Positions 51,416-60,072 are shown, counted from the first letter of the stretch. The stretch is 64,000 bases of DNA from CALMEC01 sp963706315 (GCA_963706315.1 CAVPMA010000015.1:558001-622000), one strand, 5' to 3'. Numbers and translations: made by a program. Notes: generated from the letters alone by a model not told the origin.

Positions 51416-52117
51416 ATGGATCTCAAGGGCAATAGCGTCACCTGGGTAGGACACGGAACCTGGATCTGGGAAACCTCGGAAGGGCGCCGGATCATGGTGG
51501 ACCCCTGGCTCAAGGGGAACCCGTCGGCTCCGGCCGAGCTCCACAACCCCTGGCCGCTCGACGCGGTCCTGATCACCCACGGGCACTTCGACCACGTCGG
51601 TGACGCGATCGACACCATCAAGCAGACCGGGGCGCATTCGGTCTCCATCTTCGAGATCGGCGCGTGGCTCGAGGCGCACGGTTGTCAGAACGTCATCCAG
51701 ATGAACATGGGCGGCACCGTCGACATCGCCGGTTGTCAGGTCACCATGGTCAACGCCGTGCATTCCTGCGGCCTGCTGGAAGGCGACCACCTCGTCGAGG
51801 GCGGCGACCCCGCCGGCTTCGTCATCGAGTTTCCCGACGGTCTCGTCGTCTACCAGGCCGGCGACACCGACGTGTTCGGTGACATGGCCCTCATCGGCGA
51901 GATCTACAAGCCCGACGTCGCGGTGCTGCCGGTCGGCGATCACTTCACGATGGGGCCGCGTCAGGCCGCACACGCCGTGCGCCTGCTCGGCGTCAAGCAG
52001 GTGATCTGCGGTCACTTCGGCACGTTCCCGGTGCTCGCCGGGACCCCGGAGGCGCTGCGAGCCCTCGTGCCCGCCACCGTCGAGGTGCCCGACATGACCC
52101 CGGGAATGCGCCTGTAG
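51416..52117 (+). CDS. Metal-dependent hydrolase, MBL fold (UPF0173-like)
   Basis: 233 residues. Metallo-beta-lactamase fold: LITHGHFDHVGDA (HxHxDH), then His in VNAVHSCG, Asp in YQAGDTDVFGDM and His in VICGHFGTFPVL. These match the UPF0173/YtkL group, substrate unknown. A GGGGGAG stretch ends 3 nt before the ATG at 51416; a TTG at 51404 is the alternative. Confidence 0.9.
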   Translation: MDLKGNSVTWVGHGTWIWETSEGRRIMVDPWLKGNPSAPAELHNPWPLDAVLITHGHFDHVGDAIDTIKQTGAHSVSIFEIGAWLEAHGCQNVIQMNMGGTVDIAGCQVTMVNAVHSCGLLEGDHLVEGGDPAGFVIEFPDGLVVYQAGDTDVFGDMALIGEIYKPDVAVLPVGDHFTMGPRQAAHAVRLLGVKQVICGHFGTFPVLAGTPEALRALVPATVEVPDMTPGMRL

Positions 52118-52119
52118 GA

Positions 52120-52986
52120 GTGTCCTCCCCCGACCCGTCGCGGGTGCTTCGGGTCTCGGGACCGACCGCCACTGTGGAGGTGGGCGCGGCCGCGCGTGAG
52201 GTGCGGGTCGCGCCCCGTCTCCCCGGCCGGCCGCTCGTCGTCGGCGACCGGGTCGAGCTGCGCGCCACGGGCGACGACCTCGTGATCATCGCGATCCTGC
52301 CGCGGGCGACGCAGCTCGAGCGAGCGGCCGGGCCGGACGGTCCACGCCGCGTGGTGGTGGCGAACGCCGACATCCTCCTCGTCGTCGAGTCGCTCACCCG
52401 GCCCGAGCCGCGACCGCATCTCATCGACCGGTATCTGATCGCCGCCTGGGTCGGGCAGCTCGACGCGGCGCTCGTCCTCACAAAGGCGGATCTGCTTGAC
52501 GACCCCGCGCCAGGTGAGTCGCTGGCCGGCCTGTATCGGACGCTCGGGTACCCGGTGCTCGTGGGATCGGCGAAGGACCCGGCGTTCGTCGCGGAGGTCC
52601 GCAGCCTGGTCGACGGGCGGGTGGCCGCGCTCGTCGGTCAGTCCGGCGTGGGCAAGTCCACGCTCACCCGCGGCCTCACCGGCGTCGAGCGTGCCGTCGG
52701 CGACGTGAGCGACCGAGACGGCACGGGGCGCCACACCACGAGCGACCCTCGTCTCATCCCGTTCGAGGATGGCGGCGCGATCGTCGACACGGCGGGGGTC
52801 AGGACCCTCTTCCTGCCCCGGCTCGACCCGGCCGACCTGGCCGACGCCTTCCCGGAGATTCGCGCGCTCGCCGGCCAGTGCCACTTTCGCGACTGCCGGC
52901 ATCTCGGCGAGCCGGGATGCGCCGTGGCCGGCCACATGGCTCCGACCCGCCGCGAGAGCTACGAACTGCTCGTGGAAAATCCTTGA
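52120..52986 (+). CDS. rsgA: Ribosome small-subunit-dependent GTPase RsgA
   Basis: 288 residues. OB-fold N-terminal domain, then a circularly permuted GTPase with motif order G4 (LTKADL), G1 (VGQSGVGKST), G3 (DTAGVRTL), and a C-terminal zinc knuckle with C-H-RDCRHLGEPGCAV. It matures 30S subunits. GTG start 2 nt after the hydrolase stop, which is unusually close, so co-transcribed. Confidence 0.94.
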   Translation: MSSPDPSRVLRVSGPTATVEVGAAAREVRVAPRLPGRPLVVGDRVELRATGDDLVIIAILPRATQLERAAGPDGPRRVVVANADILLVVESLTRPEPRPHLIDRYLIAAWVGQLDAALVLTKADLLDDPAPGESLAGLYRTLGYPVLVGSAKDPAFVAEVRSLVDGRVAALVGQSGVGKSTLTRGLTGVERAVGDVSDRDGTGRHTTSDPRLIPFEDGGAIVDTAGVRTLFLPRLDPADLADAFPEIRALAGQCHFRDCRHLGEPGCAVAGHMAPTRRESYELLVENP

Positions 52987-53073
52987 CCCTCGCATGGGCC
53001 AGGCGTAGGTTCGCGACTGCACGCACCCCGCGTGCCATCTGATGCAAACCATGCTCACGCTCGAGAGGTGCCG

Positions 53074-53742
53074 ATGACCCGCCCAGGCCGATCCAGGCGT
53101 TTCCTCCCCCCGATCGCCGGCGGCGCCCCGCCGACCGGCTGGGAAGCGCTCGAGAAGTGGGTTTCGCCCTCCGGAGCGGCTGATGCGGCCGCCGACGCCG
53201 GGGCGGCTCCGTCAGGCAAGACCGGCTGGGAGGCCCTCGACAAGTGGGTCGGGAGCGACTCGTCGGGTGGCGGCGCGGCTGCGGCCCCGTCGGGCAAGAC
53301 CGGCTGGGAGGCGCTCGACAAGTGGGTCGGGAGCGGCTCGTCGGGTGGCGGCGCGGCTGCGGCCCCGTCGGGCAAGACCGGTTGGGAGGCGCTCGACAAG
53401 TGGGTCGGCGGTGGTGGCGCGGCTCCGGCTGCGGCAGCGGCTGCGGCCCCGTCGGGCAAGACCGGTTGGGAGGCGCTCGACAAGTGGGTCGGCGGTGGTG
53501 GCGCGGCTCCGGCTGCGGCTGCTGCTGCGGCTCCGTCGGGCAAGACCGGTTGGGAGGCCCTCGACAAGTGGGTGCCCGGCGAGGGCGCCTCGGCGAAGGC
53601 CGGCGATTCGACCCAGGAGAAGGCCGCCGAGCTCAAGGGGGACCTCGCGAAGCTCCGCGAGGATCTCCCCGACGTCAAGGAGCCGGAGCCCAAGAGCAAG
53701 GGTTTCTTCGCTGCGCTGAAGAGGTTCTTCAGCGGGAAGTAG
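53074..53742 (+). CDS. Tryptophan-repeat protein with GWEALDKWV units, uncharacterised
   Basis: 222 residues. After a basic, Pro-rich start (RPGRSRRFLPPIAGG), six copies of GWEAL(E/D)KWV begin at residues 22, 51, 77, 103, 131 and 159. They are joined by flexible Gly/Ser/Ala/Pro linkers of 17-20 residues that end in APSGKT in all but the first. The C-terminal third is a charged helix (EKAAELKGDLAKLREDLPDV) followed by a basic aromatic amphipathic helix (KGFFAALKRFFSGK). There is no signal peptide or membrane span. The short units would form amphipathic helices with paired Trp. No known family recognised; multivalent binding to a membrane, wall or partner protein is a guess. A GAGAGG ribosome site precedes ATG 53074. 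Confidence 0.75.
   Translation: MTRPGRSRRFLPPIAGGAPPTGWEALEKWVSPSGAADAAADAGAAPSGKTGWEALDKWVGSDSSGGGAAAAPSGKTGWEALDKWVGSGSSGGGAAAAPSGKTGWEALDKWVGGGGAAPAAAAAAAPSGKTGWEALDKWVGGGGAAPAAAAAAAPSGKTGWEALDKWVPGEGASAKAGDSTQEKAAELKGDLAKLREDLPDVKEPEPKSKGFFAALKRFFSGK
53137..53574 (+). repeat. In-frame tandem repeats encoding GWEALxKWV
   Basis: Six units of 78-87 bp. Units 2 to 6 are almost identical at the DNA level, including silent positions (GGCAAGACCGGTTGGGAGGC followed by a GACAAGTGG core), and the linkers of units 4 and 5 are near copies. This points to recent expansion by slippage or unequal recombination. Confidence 0.85.
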
Positions 53743-53790
53743 GAACCGCAGCTGCCCGGGCGGGGTCGACGCGTAAAGTAGGCTTCGCCG

Positions 53791-54288
53791 ATGGCGCGCG
53801 TCATTCACGAACACTCCGCGGGTGGGGTGGTGCTCGTTCCGGTCGGGCGTCAGACCTTCGTCGCGTTGATCTCCGTGCAGGACAACCGCATCCTCGCGCT
53901 GCCGAAAGGGCACCTCGAGGAAGGAGAAGAGTCGCTCGAGACCGCCATTCGCGAGGTCTGGGAAGAGACCGGCATCCGCACCCGCCACATCGCACCGCTC
54001 GGTGAGATCTCCTACTGGTTCTACTCACGTCGTCAACGTGCCCGCATCGCGAAGCGGGTCGAGTTCTTCCTGCTCGAATACCTGTCGGGATCACCCGCGC
54101 GGCACAACGACGAGGTGGACGGAGTCCAGCTCGTTCCGCTGCACAAGGCCGCGTCGAGCGTCTCGTACCCCGGTGAGCGCGACGTGCTCGAGCGTGCCCA
54201 GGCCTACCTGCTCGGCAAGGCAGGTCCGCCCCCCCGTGTGGCGAAGGAATCCGCTGGCGCTGTGAGCGCCGCCGCCGTGACGCACTGA
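53791..54288 (+). CDS. Nudix hydrolase
   Basis: 165 residues. The Nudix box is complete: GHLEEGEESLETAIREVWEETGI (GX5EX7REVXEEXGI) at about residues 37-59. EHSAGGVVLVPVG begins the domain. It cleaves a nucleoside diphosphate linked to another moiety; the subgroup (MutT/Ap4A-like) is not certain. TAGGCT lies 6 nt before the ATG, so the mRNA is probably leaderless. Followed 14 nt later by the ASCH gene. Confidence 0.9.
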   Translation: MARVIHEHSAGGVVLVPVGRQTFVALISVQDNRILALPKGHLEEGEESLETAIREVWEETGIRTRHIAPLGEISYWFYSRRQRARIAKRVEFFLLEYLSGSPARHNDEVDGVQLVPLHKAASSVSYPGERDVLERAQAYLLGKAGPPPRVAKESAGAVSAAAVTH

Positions 54289-54302
54289 CCGCCGGAGCCG
54301 CC

Positions 54303-54665
54303 GTGTTTGCCCTGAACTTCTATTCACCCTTGTTCATCGACCAGCTCCGGAAGGGGCGGAAGACGGCCACGATCAGACTGGGCGACAAGGGGCACAAGTA
54401 CAAGAAGGGCCAGCTCGTCTGGGTGACCGTCGGCCACAGGCACGGTCCCCGCCAGAAGATCTTCACGGCGATCATCGACCAGGTCGACGTCAAGCCGATC
54501 CGCGAGCTCACCCAGCGGGAAATCGAGCGCGACAACCCGGAGTTCCGGCTCGTCGAGGACACGCTCCATTTCCTCTCGCACATCTACGCGCGCGAGGTCA
54601 GCCTCGATGACGAGGTCTCGGTGATCCACTTCAGCGAGATCATCGAGTACCCGTCGCTCAAGTAG
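54303..54665 (+). CDS. ASCH domain protein
   Basis: 120 residues. The ASCH (PUA-like) domain pattern is visible: an ALNFYSPLFIDQLRKGRKTATIRLGDK start with the G-K--TiR motif, KYKKGQLVWVTVG, and FLSHIYAREVSLDDEVSVIHFS near the end. Such proteins bind RNA or modified nucleosides. GTG start 14 nt after the Nudix stop, probably one transcript. Confidence 0.85.
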   Translation: MFALNFYSPLFIDQLRKGRKTATIRLGDKGHKYKKGQLVWVTVGHRHGPRQKIFTAIIDQVDVKPIRELTQREIERDNPEFRLVEDTLHFLSHIYAREVSLDDEVSVIHFSEIIEYPSLK

Positions 54666-54840
54666 CGGACGACGACGGCGGCCTCGGCGGCGCCATCCCG
54701 AACCCGGACGATGAGGGCCGGCATCCCCCTCATGGTCGGGCAGGAACGTCTGGATGGTGCGGTCGTACTCCTCGGCGGCGTCGCCCAGAGGCCCATGCTC
54801 CGAACCGGATCGGGCGACCTTCTCGGTTCGGAATCCACGC

Positions 54841-54869
54841 TTGTGTCGCGCAGCGGCGCTGGCTAGAGT
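54841..54869 (+). promoter_or_regulatory. groESL promoter
   Basis: TTGTGT (54841-54846) and TAGAGT (54864-54869) are spaced by 17 bp, a good housekeeping promoter. The start site would fall just before or in the CIRCE element. Confidence 0.6.
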
Positions 54870-54870
54870 C

Positions 54871-54897
54871 CTGGCACTCATAGGTGACGAGTGCCAA
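54871..54897 (+). promoter_or_regulatory. CIRCE operator (HrcA binding site)
   Basis: TGGCACTC and GAGTGCCA are inverted around a 9-bp spacer, close to the CIRCE consensus (TTAGCACTC-N9-GAGTGCTAA). It lies 13 bp before the groES start. HrcA would repress groESL until heat stress. Confidence 0.92.
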
Positions 54898-54909
54898 CAA
54901 GGAGACACG

Positions 54910-55197
54910 ATGAAGCTGAAGCCACTTGGCGACAGGATCGTCGTTCGCCAGATCGCGGCCGAAGAGGTCACCGCAAGCGGGATCGTGCTTCCCGACACCG
55001 CCCAGGAGAAGCCGCAGCGCGGCGAGGTCCTGGCTGTCGGTGACGGGCGGTACGACGACGGCGAGCGGGTGCCTCTCGACGTGAAGGTCGGCGACGAAGT
55101 GATCTATTCGAAGTACGGCGGGACCGAGGTGACGATCGACGACGAGGACCTCCTCATCCTGCGCGAATCCGACGTCCTCGCGAAGGCGGTCAAGTAG
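54910..55197 (+). CDS. groES: Co-chaperonin GroES
   Basis: 95 residues. Standard Cpn10: KPLGDRIVVRQIAAEEVTASG (start), mobile loop SGIVLPDTAQEKPQRGEVLAVG and KVGDEVIYSKYGGTEV. It caps GroEL. An AAGGAG ribosome site lies 6-7 nt before the ATG. Stop and groEL start are directly adjacent (TAG ATG). Confidence 0.97.
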   Translation: MKLKPLGDRIVVRQIAAEEVTASGIVLPDTAQEKPQRGEVLAVGDGRYDDGERVPLDVKVGDEVIYSKYGGTEVTIDDEDLLILRESDVLAKAVK

Positions 55198-56838
55198 ATG
55201 CCGCACAAGGAGATCAAGTTCAACGAGGACGCGCGCAAGTCGCTCGAGCGTGGCGTCAACATCCTCGCCGACGCGGTCAAGGTCACCCTCGGCCCCAAGG
55301 GCCGCTATGTGGTGATCAACCGGCCCTTCGGCGCTCCGACCGTGACGAACGACGGCGTGACGATCGCCCGTGAGATCGACGTGGACGACCCGTTCGAGAA
55401 CCAGGGCGCGCAGCTTGTGCGCGAGGTGGCCACGGCGACGAACGACGTCGCCGGTGACGGCACGACCACCGCTACGCTGCTTGCGCAGGCGATCGTGCGC
55501 GAAGGGCTCAAGAACGTTGCTGCGGGTGCGAACCCGATGGGCCTCAAGCGTGGGATCGAGCAGGCGGTTGATGTGGTGGTGGAGCAGATCCGCAGGGCGG
55601 CGCGTGAGGTGCAGGGCAAGGAGGACATCGCCCGGGTCGCGACGATCTCGGCGCGTGATCGTGAGGTTGGGGACATCATCTCGGATGCGATCGAGAAGGT
55701 CGGTAAGGATGGTGTGGTCAACGTCGAGGAGGGTCAGACGTTCGGGATGGAGTTGGAGTTCACGGAGGGTATGCAGTTCGACCGTGGCTACATGTCGCCG
55801 TACATGGTCACCGATCCCGAGCGTATGGAGGCCATCCTCGATGACCCGTTCATCCTCGCCCATGGCGGGAAGATCAGCCAGGTCAAGGATGTGCTGCCGC
55901 TGCTCGAGCGGGTCATCCAGACCGGCAAGTCGCTGCTGATCATCGCGGAGGACGTGGAGGGTGAGGCGTTGGCGACGTTGATCGTGAACAAGCTGCGTGG
56001 GACGTTCACGGGCATCGTGGTGAAGGCCCCCGGTTTCGGTGATCGTCGCAAGCGGATGCTGGAGGACATCGCGATCCTCACCGGTGGTGAGCAGATCAGC
56101 GAGGAGATGGGCCTCAAGCTCGAGAACACCCAGCTCAACCAGCTCGGCCGTGCCCGCAAGGTTGTCGTGGGCAAGGACTTCACCACGATCATCGATGGTG
56201 CCGGCGACCCGGAGGAGATCAAGGGGCGCATCCGCACGATCAAGGCGGAGCTCGACAACACCGACTCCGACTACGACCGTGAGAAGCTGCAGGAGCGGCT
56301 TGCGAAGCTCGCGGGTGGTGTCGCGGTGGTGAAGGTGGGGGCGGCGACCGAGACGGAGATGAAGGAGAAGAAGCACCGGGTGGAGGACGCCCTGCAGGCG
56401 ACCCGGGCGGCGTTGGAGGAGGGCATCGTCCCCGGCGGCGGCCTCGTCCTTGTCAACGCCATTCCGGCGCTCGACAAGCTCGCGTTGCAGGGTGACGAGG
56501 CGACCGGCGCGCGCATCGTGCGTCGTGCGCTCGAGGAGCCGCTTCGCCAGCTCGCCAACAACGCCGGCCTCGAAGGCAGCGTCGTCGTGGGCAAGGTCAG
56601 GGACCAGAAGGCCGGTTTCGGCCTGAACGTCGAGACCGGTGAGTACGTCGACCTCGTCAAGAGCGGCATCATCGATCCGGCGATGGTCACGCGTTCGGCG
56701 CTGCAGAACGCCGCGTCGATCGCGAAGAACATCATCACCACCGAGTGCGTGGTTGTGGAGGCGCCTGAGAAGCCCGCGGCCGGTGGCCCGGGTTCGATCA
56801 CGAGCCCGAACCTCGCCGGCGGGATGAGCGAGTTCTAG
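55198..56838 (+). CDS. groEL: Chaperonin GroEL
   Basis: 546 residues. Cpn60 with ATP site motifs VTLGPKGRYVV, NDVAGDGTTTATLLAQAI and the catalytic Asp in the latter; the apical domain and the end AALEEGIVPGGGLVLV are complete. The C-terminus is short (SITSPNLAGGMSEF) and lacks the repeated GGM tail of many GroELs. The middle part (about 55.5-56.4 kb) uses more GGT, CGT and TTG codons than flanking genes, as highly expressed genes do. It ends before a hairpin terminator. Confidence 0.97.
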   Translation: MPHKEIKFNEDARKSLERGVNILADAVKVTLGPKGRYVVINRPFGAPTVTNDGVTIAREIDVDDPFENQGAQLVREVATATNDVAGDGTTTATLLAQAIVREGLKNVAAGANPMGLKRGIEQAVDVVVEQIRRAAREVQGKEDIARVATISARDREVGDIISDAIEKVGKDGVVNVEEGQTFGMELEFTEGMQFDRGYMSPYMVTDPERMEAILDDPFILAHGGKISQVKDVLPLLERVIQTGKSLLIIAEDVEGEALATLIVNKLRGTFTGIVVKAPGFGDRRKRMLEDIAILTGGEQISEEMGLKLENTQLNQLGRARKVVVGKDFTTIIDGAGDPEEIKGRIRTIKAELDNTDSDYDREKLQERLAKLAGGVAVVKVGAATETEMKEKKHRVEDALQATRAALEEGIVPGGGLVLVNAIPALDKLALQGDEATGARIVRRALEEPLRQLANNAGLEGSVVVGKVRDQKAGFGLNVETGEYVDLVKSGIIDPAMVTRSALQNAASIAKNIITTECVVVEAPEKPAAGGPGSITSPNLAGGMSEF

Positions 56839-56852
56839 ACGGCTCGCCTCGC

Positions 56853-56883
56853 GACGTGGGGGGCCGATCCGGCCCCCCACGTC
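56853..56883. terminator. Hairpin terminator after groEL
   Basis: GACGTGGGGGGCC and GGCCCCCCACGTC pair perfectly (13 bp) around a 5-nt loop. It is between two converging genes and may serve both. No T-run. Confidence 0.75.
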
Positions 56884-56890
56884 CGGTGGC

Positions 56891-57739
56891 TCAGCTCTTC
56901 TCGAAGGTCGGCGCCGCCTCGGCGTCCGGCACGCGGACCATGTCCGCGAACGACTCAGCGGCGATCGGCTCCTTGCGGGCGCGCAGATCGATGTAGAGCG
57001 CCGCGGTCACCGCCGCGACGTACGGGGCGGTGATCGTCGTCGCGACGAAGCCCACGACGTTGTCGAGCAGGATGATCGTCTCGGGCGAGTTGACGCCGGC
57101 CTCGGCGATGCGCAGCGGGACGATGCTGACGAGCCCGGTCATGAGCGAGACGACGACGAGCAGGCCGAAGGTCGCCCACCATCGCCCGGCGACGAGCGAC
57201 TTGGACCGGCGGAGCGCGGCGTATCCGCGATGCCCCTCGGCGACGAGCGCCGCTTGGGCCACGCTGTAGCCGACCAGGAGCCAGATGCCGGGCAGCACGA
57301 GCAGGAGGAGTCCTGCGGCGCCGATCACGATCATGAGGATGCCCACGGCGAGGGCGGGGCCGACCAGGCGCGCGGCGCTCGACCACGGGACTCGGGTGAT
57401 CCGATACCCGGCGACGGCCGGGATCGTCGCGGGGAGCAGCACGGCGGTGCTCACGAGATACATCACCAGGAGCAGCACGATCGTTGCGACGCTCGCGCCG
57501 TATTCGGCCCACGCCCCCGAGCCGGCGGGGGCCTGGACGATCCTGTCCTCCACGAAGGAACCGTCGACCAGCGCGGACCGCGCGATGATCCAGATCGCCA
57601 GGTAGCCGATCGCCGCGGTGGCGGCCGCGAGGGGAAGCAGCGACCGGTAGCAGCGGCCCAGCACCGTGAAGCCGTCCTCGATCAGGCCTCCGAATGTCTG
57701 GGGACGGATCGACGTCGGGTCAACTCGGGTGGGGTCCAT
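56891..57739 (-). CDS. Polytopic membrane protein (YciC/GDPD-membrane-domain-like)
   Basis: 282 residues with about six spans. The N-terminal part, PQTFGGLIEDGFTVLGRCYRSLLPLA, and the later LLLLVLPGIWLLVGYSVAQAALVAEGHRGYAALRRSKSLVAGRW match a widespread family of integral membrane proteins related to YciC and to the glycerophosphoryl diester phosphodiesterase membrane domain. Function unknown. ATG 57739 has TAACAT 7 nt upstream, leaderless. Confidence 0.8.
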   Translation of the reverse strand: MDPTRVDPTSIRPQTFGGLIEDGFTVLGRCYRSLLPLAAATAAIGYLAIWIIARSALVDGSFVEDRIVQAPAGSGAWAEYGASVATIVLLLVMYLVSTAVLLPATIPAVAGYRITRVPWSSAARLVGPALAVGILMIVIGAAGLLLLVLPGIWLLVGYSVAQAALVAEGHRGYAALRRSKSLVAGRWWATFGLLVVVSLMTGLVSIVPLRIAEAGVNSPETIILLDNVVGFVATTITAPYVAAVTAALYIDLRARKEPIAAESFADMVRVPDAEAAPTFEKS

Positions 57740-58310
57740 CGGTCTGATGTTATGCGAGGCCGCCGGGCCGGACGCGGGCATCTGGCCCGGCACGTGCCAC
57801 GACGCGCTCCCCCGGCAACATGCTCCGGTGGCGCGCGCCGCGACTTTTGGATGTGTTGCTTGGCGGGCTCGCGAGGAGCCGTGGAGCTACCTCGATGTGC
57901 CGCCCGACTCGCTGTCATCCATAGGCGGCTCCTTCCTGCGGCCGCGGACCTCGCTCGAAGCCCGCCAATCGAACCGCGCTCGTGAGTGCCCTTCCTTCCA
58001 CGCCGTGTGCAGGCGCCGAAGTCGAAGCGTTCGGGCCATCGGGGATGTCGCGTTCGGCGTCGCGGCGGCCAGGCTGCGCGAGATTGCGCGAGTGTCGGCC
58101 GCGTCCATATTCGACGCCGTGCCCGGCACGTTCCTGACCGATGACACCGACCGCTTGCATTCCGCGGCACTCCCACTTCGTGATCGAGGCGGCGTGCCGG
58201 TATCGAGAGGGACGAACCGGCGAACCGTCCCCGTGCGTCCAGTCTTACGCGGCGCAACCCGCCCGTCAAGGGCCGGTCGGCGGCCCGGGGACGGAACGTG
58301 CGGAGGCCGT
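57740..58310. other. Long region without a convincing gene
   Basis: 570 bp. Frames on both strands are basic, rich in Arg and Ser, and lack the GC3 bias of neighbours. The best minus frame (58147-57887) has no ribosome site and no recognisable family. It may be decayed DNA. Confidence 0.4.
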
Positions 58311-58895
58311 CTAGTGGCTGTCGATGACCCGGTCGATCAAGCCGTAGTCCGCCGCTTCCTGGGCGGTGAAGAAGCGGTCGCGGTCGGAGTCCGCGTGGAT
58401 CTGCTCGGCCGTCTTCCCGGTGTGATGGGCGAGGATCTCATCGAGCCGCGCCCGCAGCGCGAGCGTCTCTCGGGCGTGGATCTCGATGTCGGTCGCCTGC
58501 CCCTGCACGCCGCCCCAGACCTGGTGGATGAGCACCCGGGAGTTGGGAAGGGCCATACGCTTTCCCGGGGCGCCGCCGGCGAGGAGCACTGCGCCCATGC
58601 TCATCGCGATCCCGACGCAGATCGTCTGCACCTCGGGCTTGATGAACTGCATCGTGTCGTAGATCGCGAGGCCCGCGTACACCGACCCGCCGGGCGAGTT
58701 GATGTAGATCGAGATCTCCTTGTCGGGGTCGTCGCTCTCGAGGTGGAGCAGCTGCGCGATCGTGAGGTTCGCGATCTGGTCGTCGATCGGCGTGCCGACG
58801 AAGATGATTCGCTCGTTGAGGAGGCGTGAGTAGATGTCGAACGCGCGCTCCCCGCGTGAGGTCTGCTCGACGACCATGGGGATGAGGGGACTCAC
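58311..58895 (-). CDS. clpP: ATP-dependent Clp protease proteolytic subunit
   Basis: 194 residues. A serine protease that forms a 14-mer under ClpX/ClpC. Catalytic Ser99 (GIAMSMGA), His124 (LPNSRVLIHQVWGG) and Asp173 are present; the usual GQAASMGA and HQPLGG are altered, as in secondary ClpP paralogs. I place the start at GTG 58895, 9 nt after AAAGGA; another GTG at 58916 lies further upstream. No clpX or second clpP adjoins it. Confidence 0.92.
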   Translation of the reverse strand: MSPLIPMVVEQTSRGERAFDIYSRLLNERIIFVGTPIDDQIANLTIAQLLHLESDDPDKEISIYINSPGGSVYAGLAIYDTMQFIKPEVQTICVGIAMSMGAVLLAGGAPGKRMALPNSRVLIHQVWGGVQGQATDIEIHARETLALRARLDEILAHHTGKTAEQIHADSDRDRFFTAQEAADYGLIDRVIDSH

Positions 58896-58964
58896 GTGGG
58901 TGGTTCCTTTCGGCACGCGCGGACGGCCTGCCCGCGAAGTCGTGGAAGCGTAGCTGGGTTGACG

Positions 58965-59396
58965 TCAGCGATGCCCGCCGAGCGCCCGGCGGGCGAGCTC
59001 GACGCCCCCGGCGACGATCGTCGCGCCGAGGAATGGGATGAGTACGATGGCCGCGCCGGTCGCGCTGCCCGCCGACATCATGATCGCGAGAATGCCGAAT
59101 ACGATCGCCCACAAGACCAACCCGCGGCTGAACGGGCCGAGCGGTCGCCGCCCGCGGCCGACGGTGGCGGTCCGGTCGGCGACGACGGTGATGATCGTCG
59201 CCAGTACCGAGGCCATCGCGAAGCCGGCCATCCAGGGGATGCCGGTGAGATTCTGATTGAACGCCGCCAGGAGGATCAACCAGCTGGGGACGCCGATCGC
59301 GGCGAGACGCATGATGCGCCGAGTCCACCGCTCGACCTGATCCCAGTCGTCCTCAGGCGCGTCGCGCGGGGGCGAGTCGCGAGTGCTAGAAGGCAT
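58965..59396 (-). CDS. Small membrane protein, uncharacterised
   Basis: 143 residues. Charged N-terminus (TRDSPPRDAPEDDWDQVERW) followed by four spans in two pairs. No family recognised. The ATG lies inside the end of the molybdoprotein gene (11-nt overlap), so it is co-translated and may anchor that soluble enzyme, which has no membrane span of its own. This is inference. Confidence 0.7.
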   Translation of the reverse strand: MPSSTRDSPPRDAPEDDWDQVERWTRRIMRLAAIGVPSWLILLAAFNQNLTGIPWMAGFAMASVLATIITVVADRTATVGRGRRPLGPFSRGLVLWAIVFGILAIMMSAGSATGAAIVLIPFLGATIVAGGVELARRALGGHR

Positions 59397-59982
59397 ACCG
59401 CTCTTCGTTCCACGGGTCGGCCGTGTTGGAGTAGCCGAGCCGCTCCCAGAAGCCGGGTTGGTCGTGGTCGACGAACTCGAGGCCGCGGAGCCACTTGGCG
59501 CTCTTCCAGAAGTAGAGCTTGGGCACCAGCAGGCGCAGGGGGCCGCCGTGTTCGGCGGCGAGCTCCTCGTGATCGAAGCGGTACGCGAGCATCACGTCGT
59601 CGTCCTGGATCGCCGCGAGCGGGAGGTTCGCGGTGTAGCCCTCCTCCGCGTGTGCGATCACGTGCGTCGCGGTAGGAAGCGGCCGGGTCTGCTCGAGCAC
59701 CCACGCCATCGGCACCCCGGTCCACACGGTGTCGAGCTTGCTCCACGTCGTGACGCAGTGGATGTCGCAGGTCTGGGTGGCCGTCGGGAGCGCCCGGAAC
59801 GCACCGTAGTCCCACGCGAGGGTGTTCTCGACGAGGCCCCAGACCCGAAACCCCCATTCGGCGGGGGGTGTCCGTGCGATCGATCCGGCGTGCAGGACGG
59901 GGAAGTCGCGCACGACGTGCTGGCCGGGCGGCACCCGTGCCCGCTCGTCGTCCGTCAGCCCCCGGCTTCGCATCAGCCCCAT
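59386..59982 (-). CDS. Sulfite-oxidase-like molybdopterin oxidoreductase
   Basis: 198 residues, the molybdopterin-binding core of the sulfite oxidase/YedY (MsrP) family. FPVLHAGSIARTPPAEWGFRVWG starts the fold; the Mo-ligating Cys is in CDIHCVTTWSKLDTVWTGVPM; HEELAAEHGGPLRLLVPKLYFWKSAKWLRGLEFV is the family end motif. No Tat signal, so probably cytoplasmic or moved by a partner; tatA is next to it. Ribosome site GAGGAG upstream of ATG 59982. Confidence 0.9.
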   Translation of the reverse strand: MGLMRSRGLTDDERARVPPGQHVVRDFPVLHAGSIARTPPAEWGFRVWGLVENTLAWDYGAFRALPTATQTCDIHCVTTWSKLDTVWTGVPMAWVLEQTRPLPTATHVIAHAEEGYTANLPLAAIQDDDVMLAYRFDHEELAAEHGGPLRLLVPKLYFWKSAKWLRGLEFVDHDQPGFWERLGYSNTADPWNEERYAF

Positions 59983-60072
59983 TTCACGCTCCTCGCCCCG
60001 AGAGCTGATTGTACGTCGGTCGGCGCGCCGCGCCCCGGGAGCTCTCGGGGTCGATCGGCGTGCCGAGTCGGG

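Noticed and set aside
54730..56880. A 716-codon minus-strand frame
   Set aside because: Antisense to groES-groEL. Its Leu/Asp/His-rich composition is that of a shadow frame, and it crosses the CIRCE element.
57666..58829. A 387-codon plus-strand frame across the 57.7-58.3 kb gap and clpP
   Set aside because: More than half is antisense to clpP and the rest has no codon bias, so it is not evidence for a gene in the gap.
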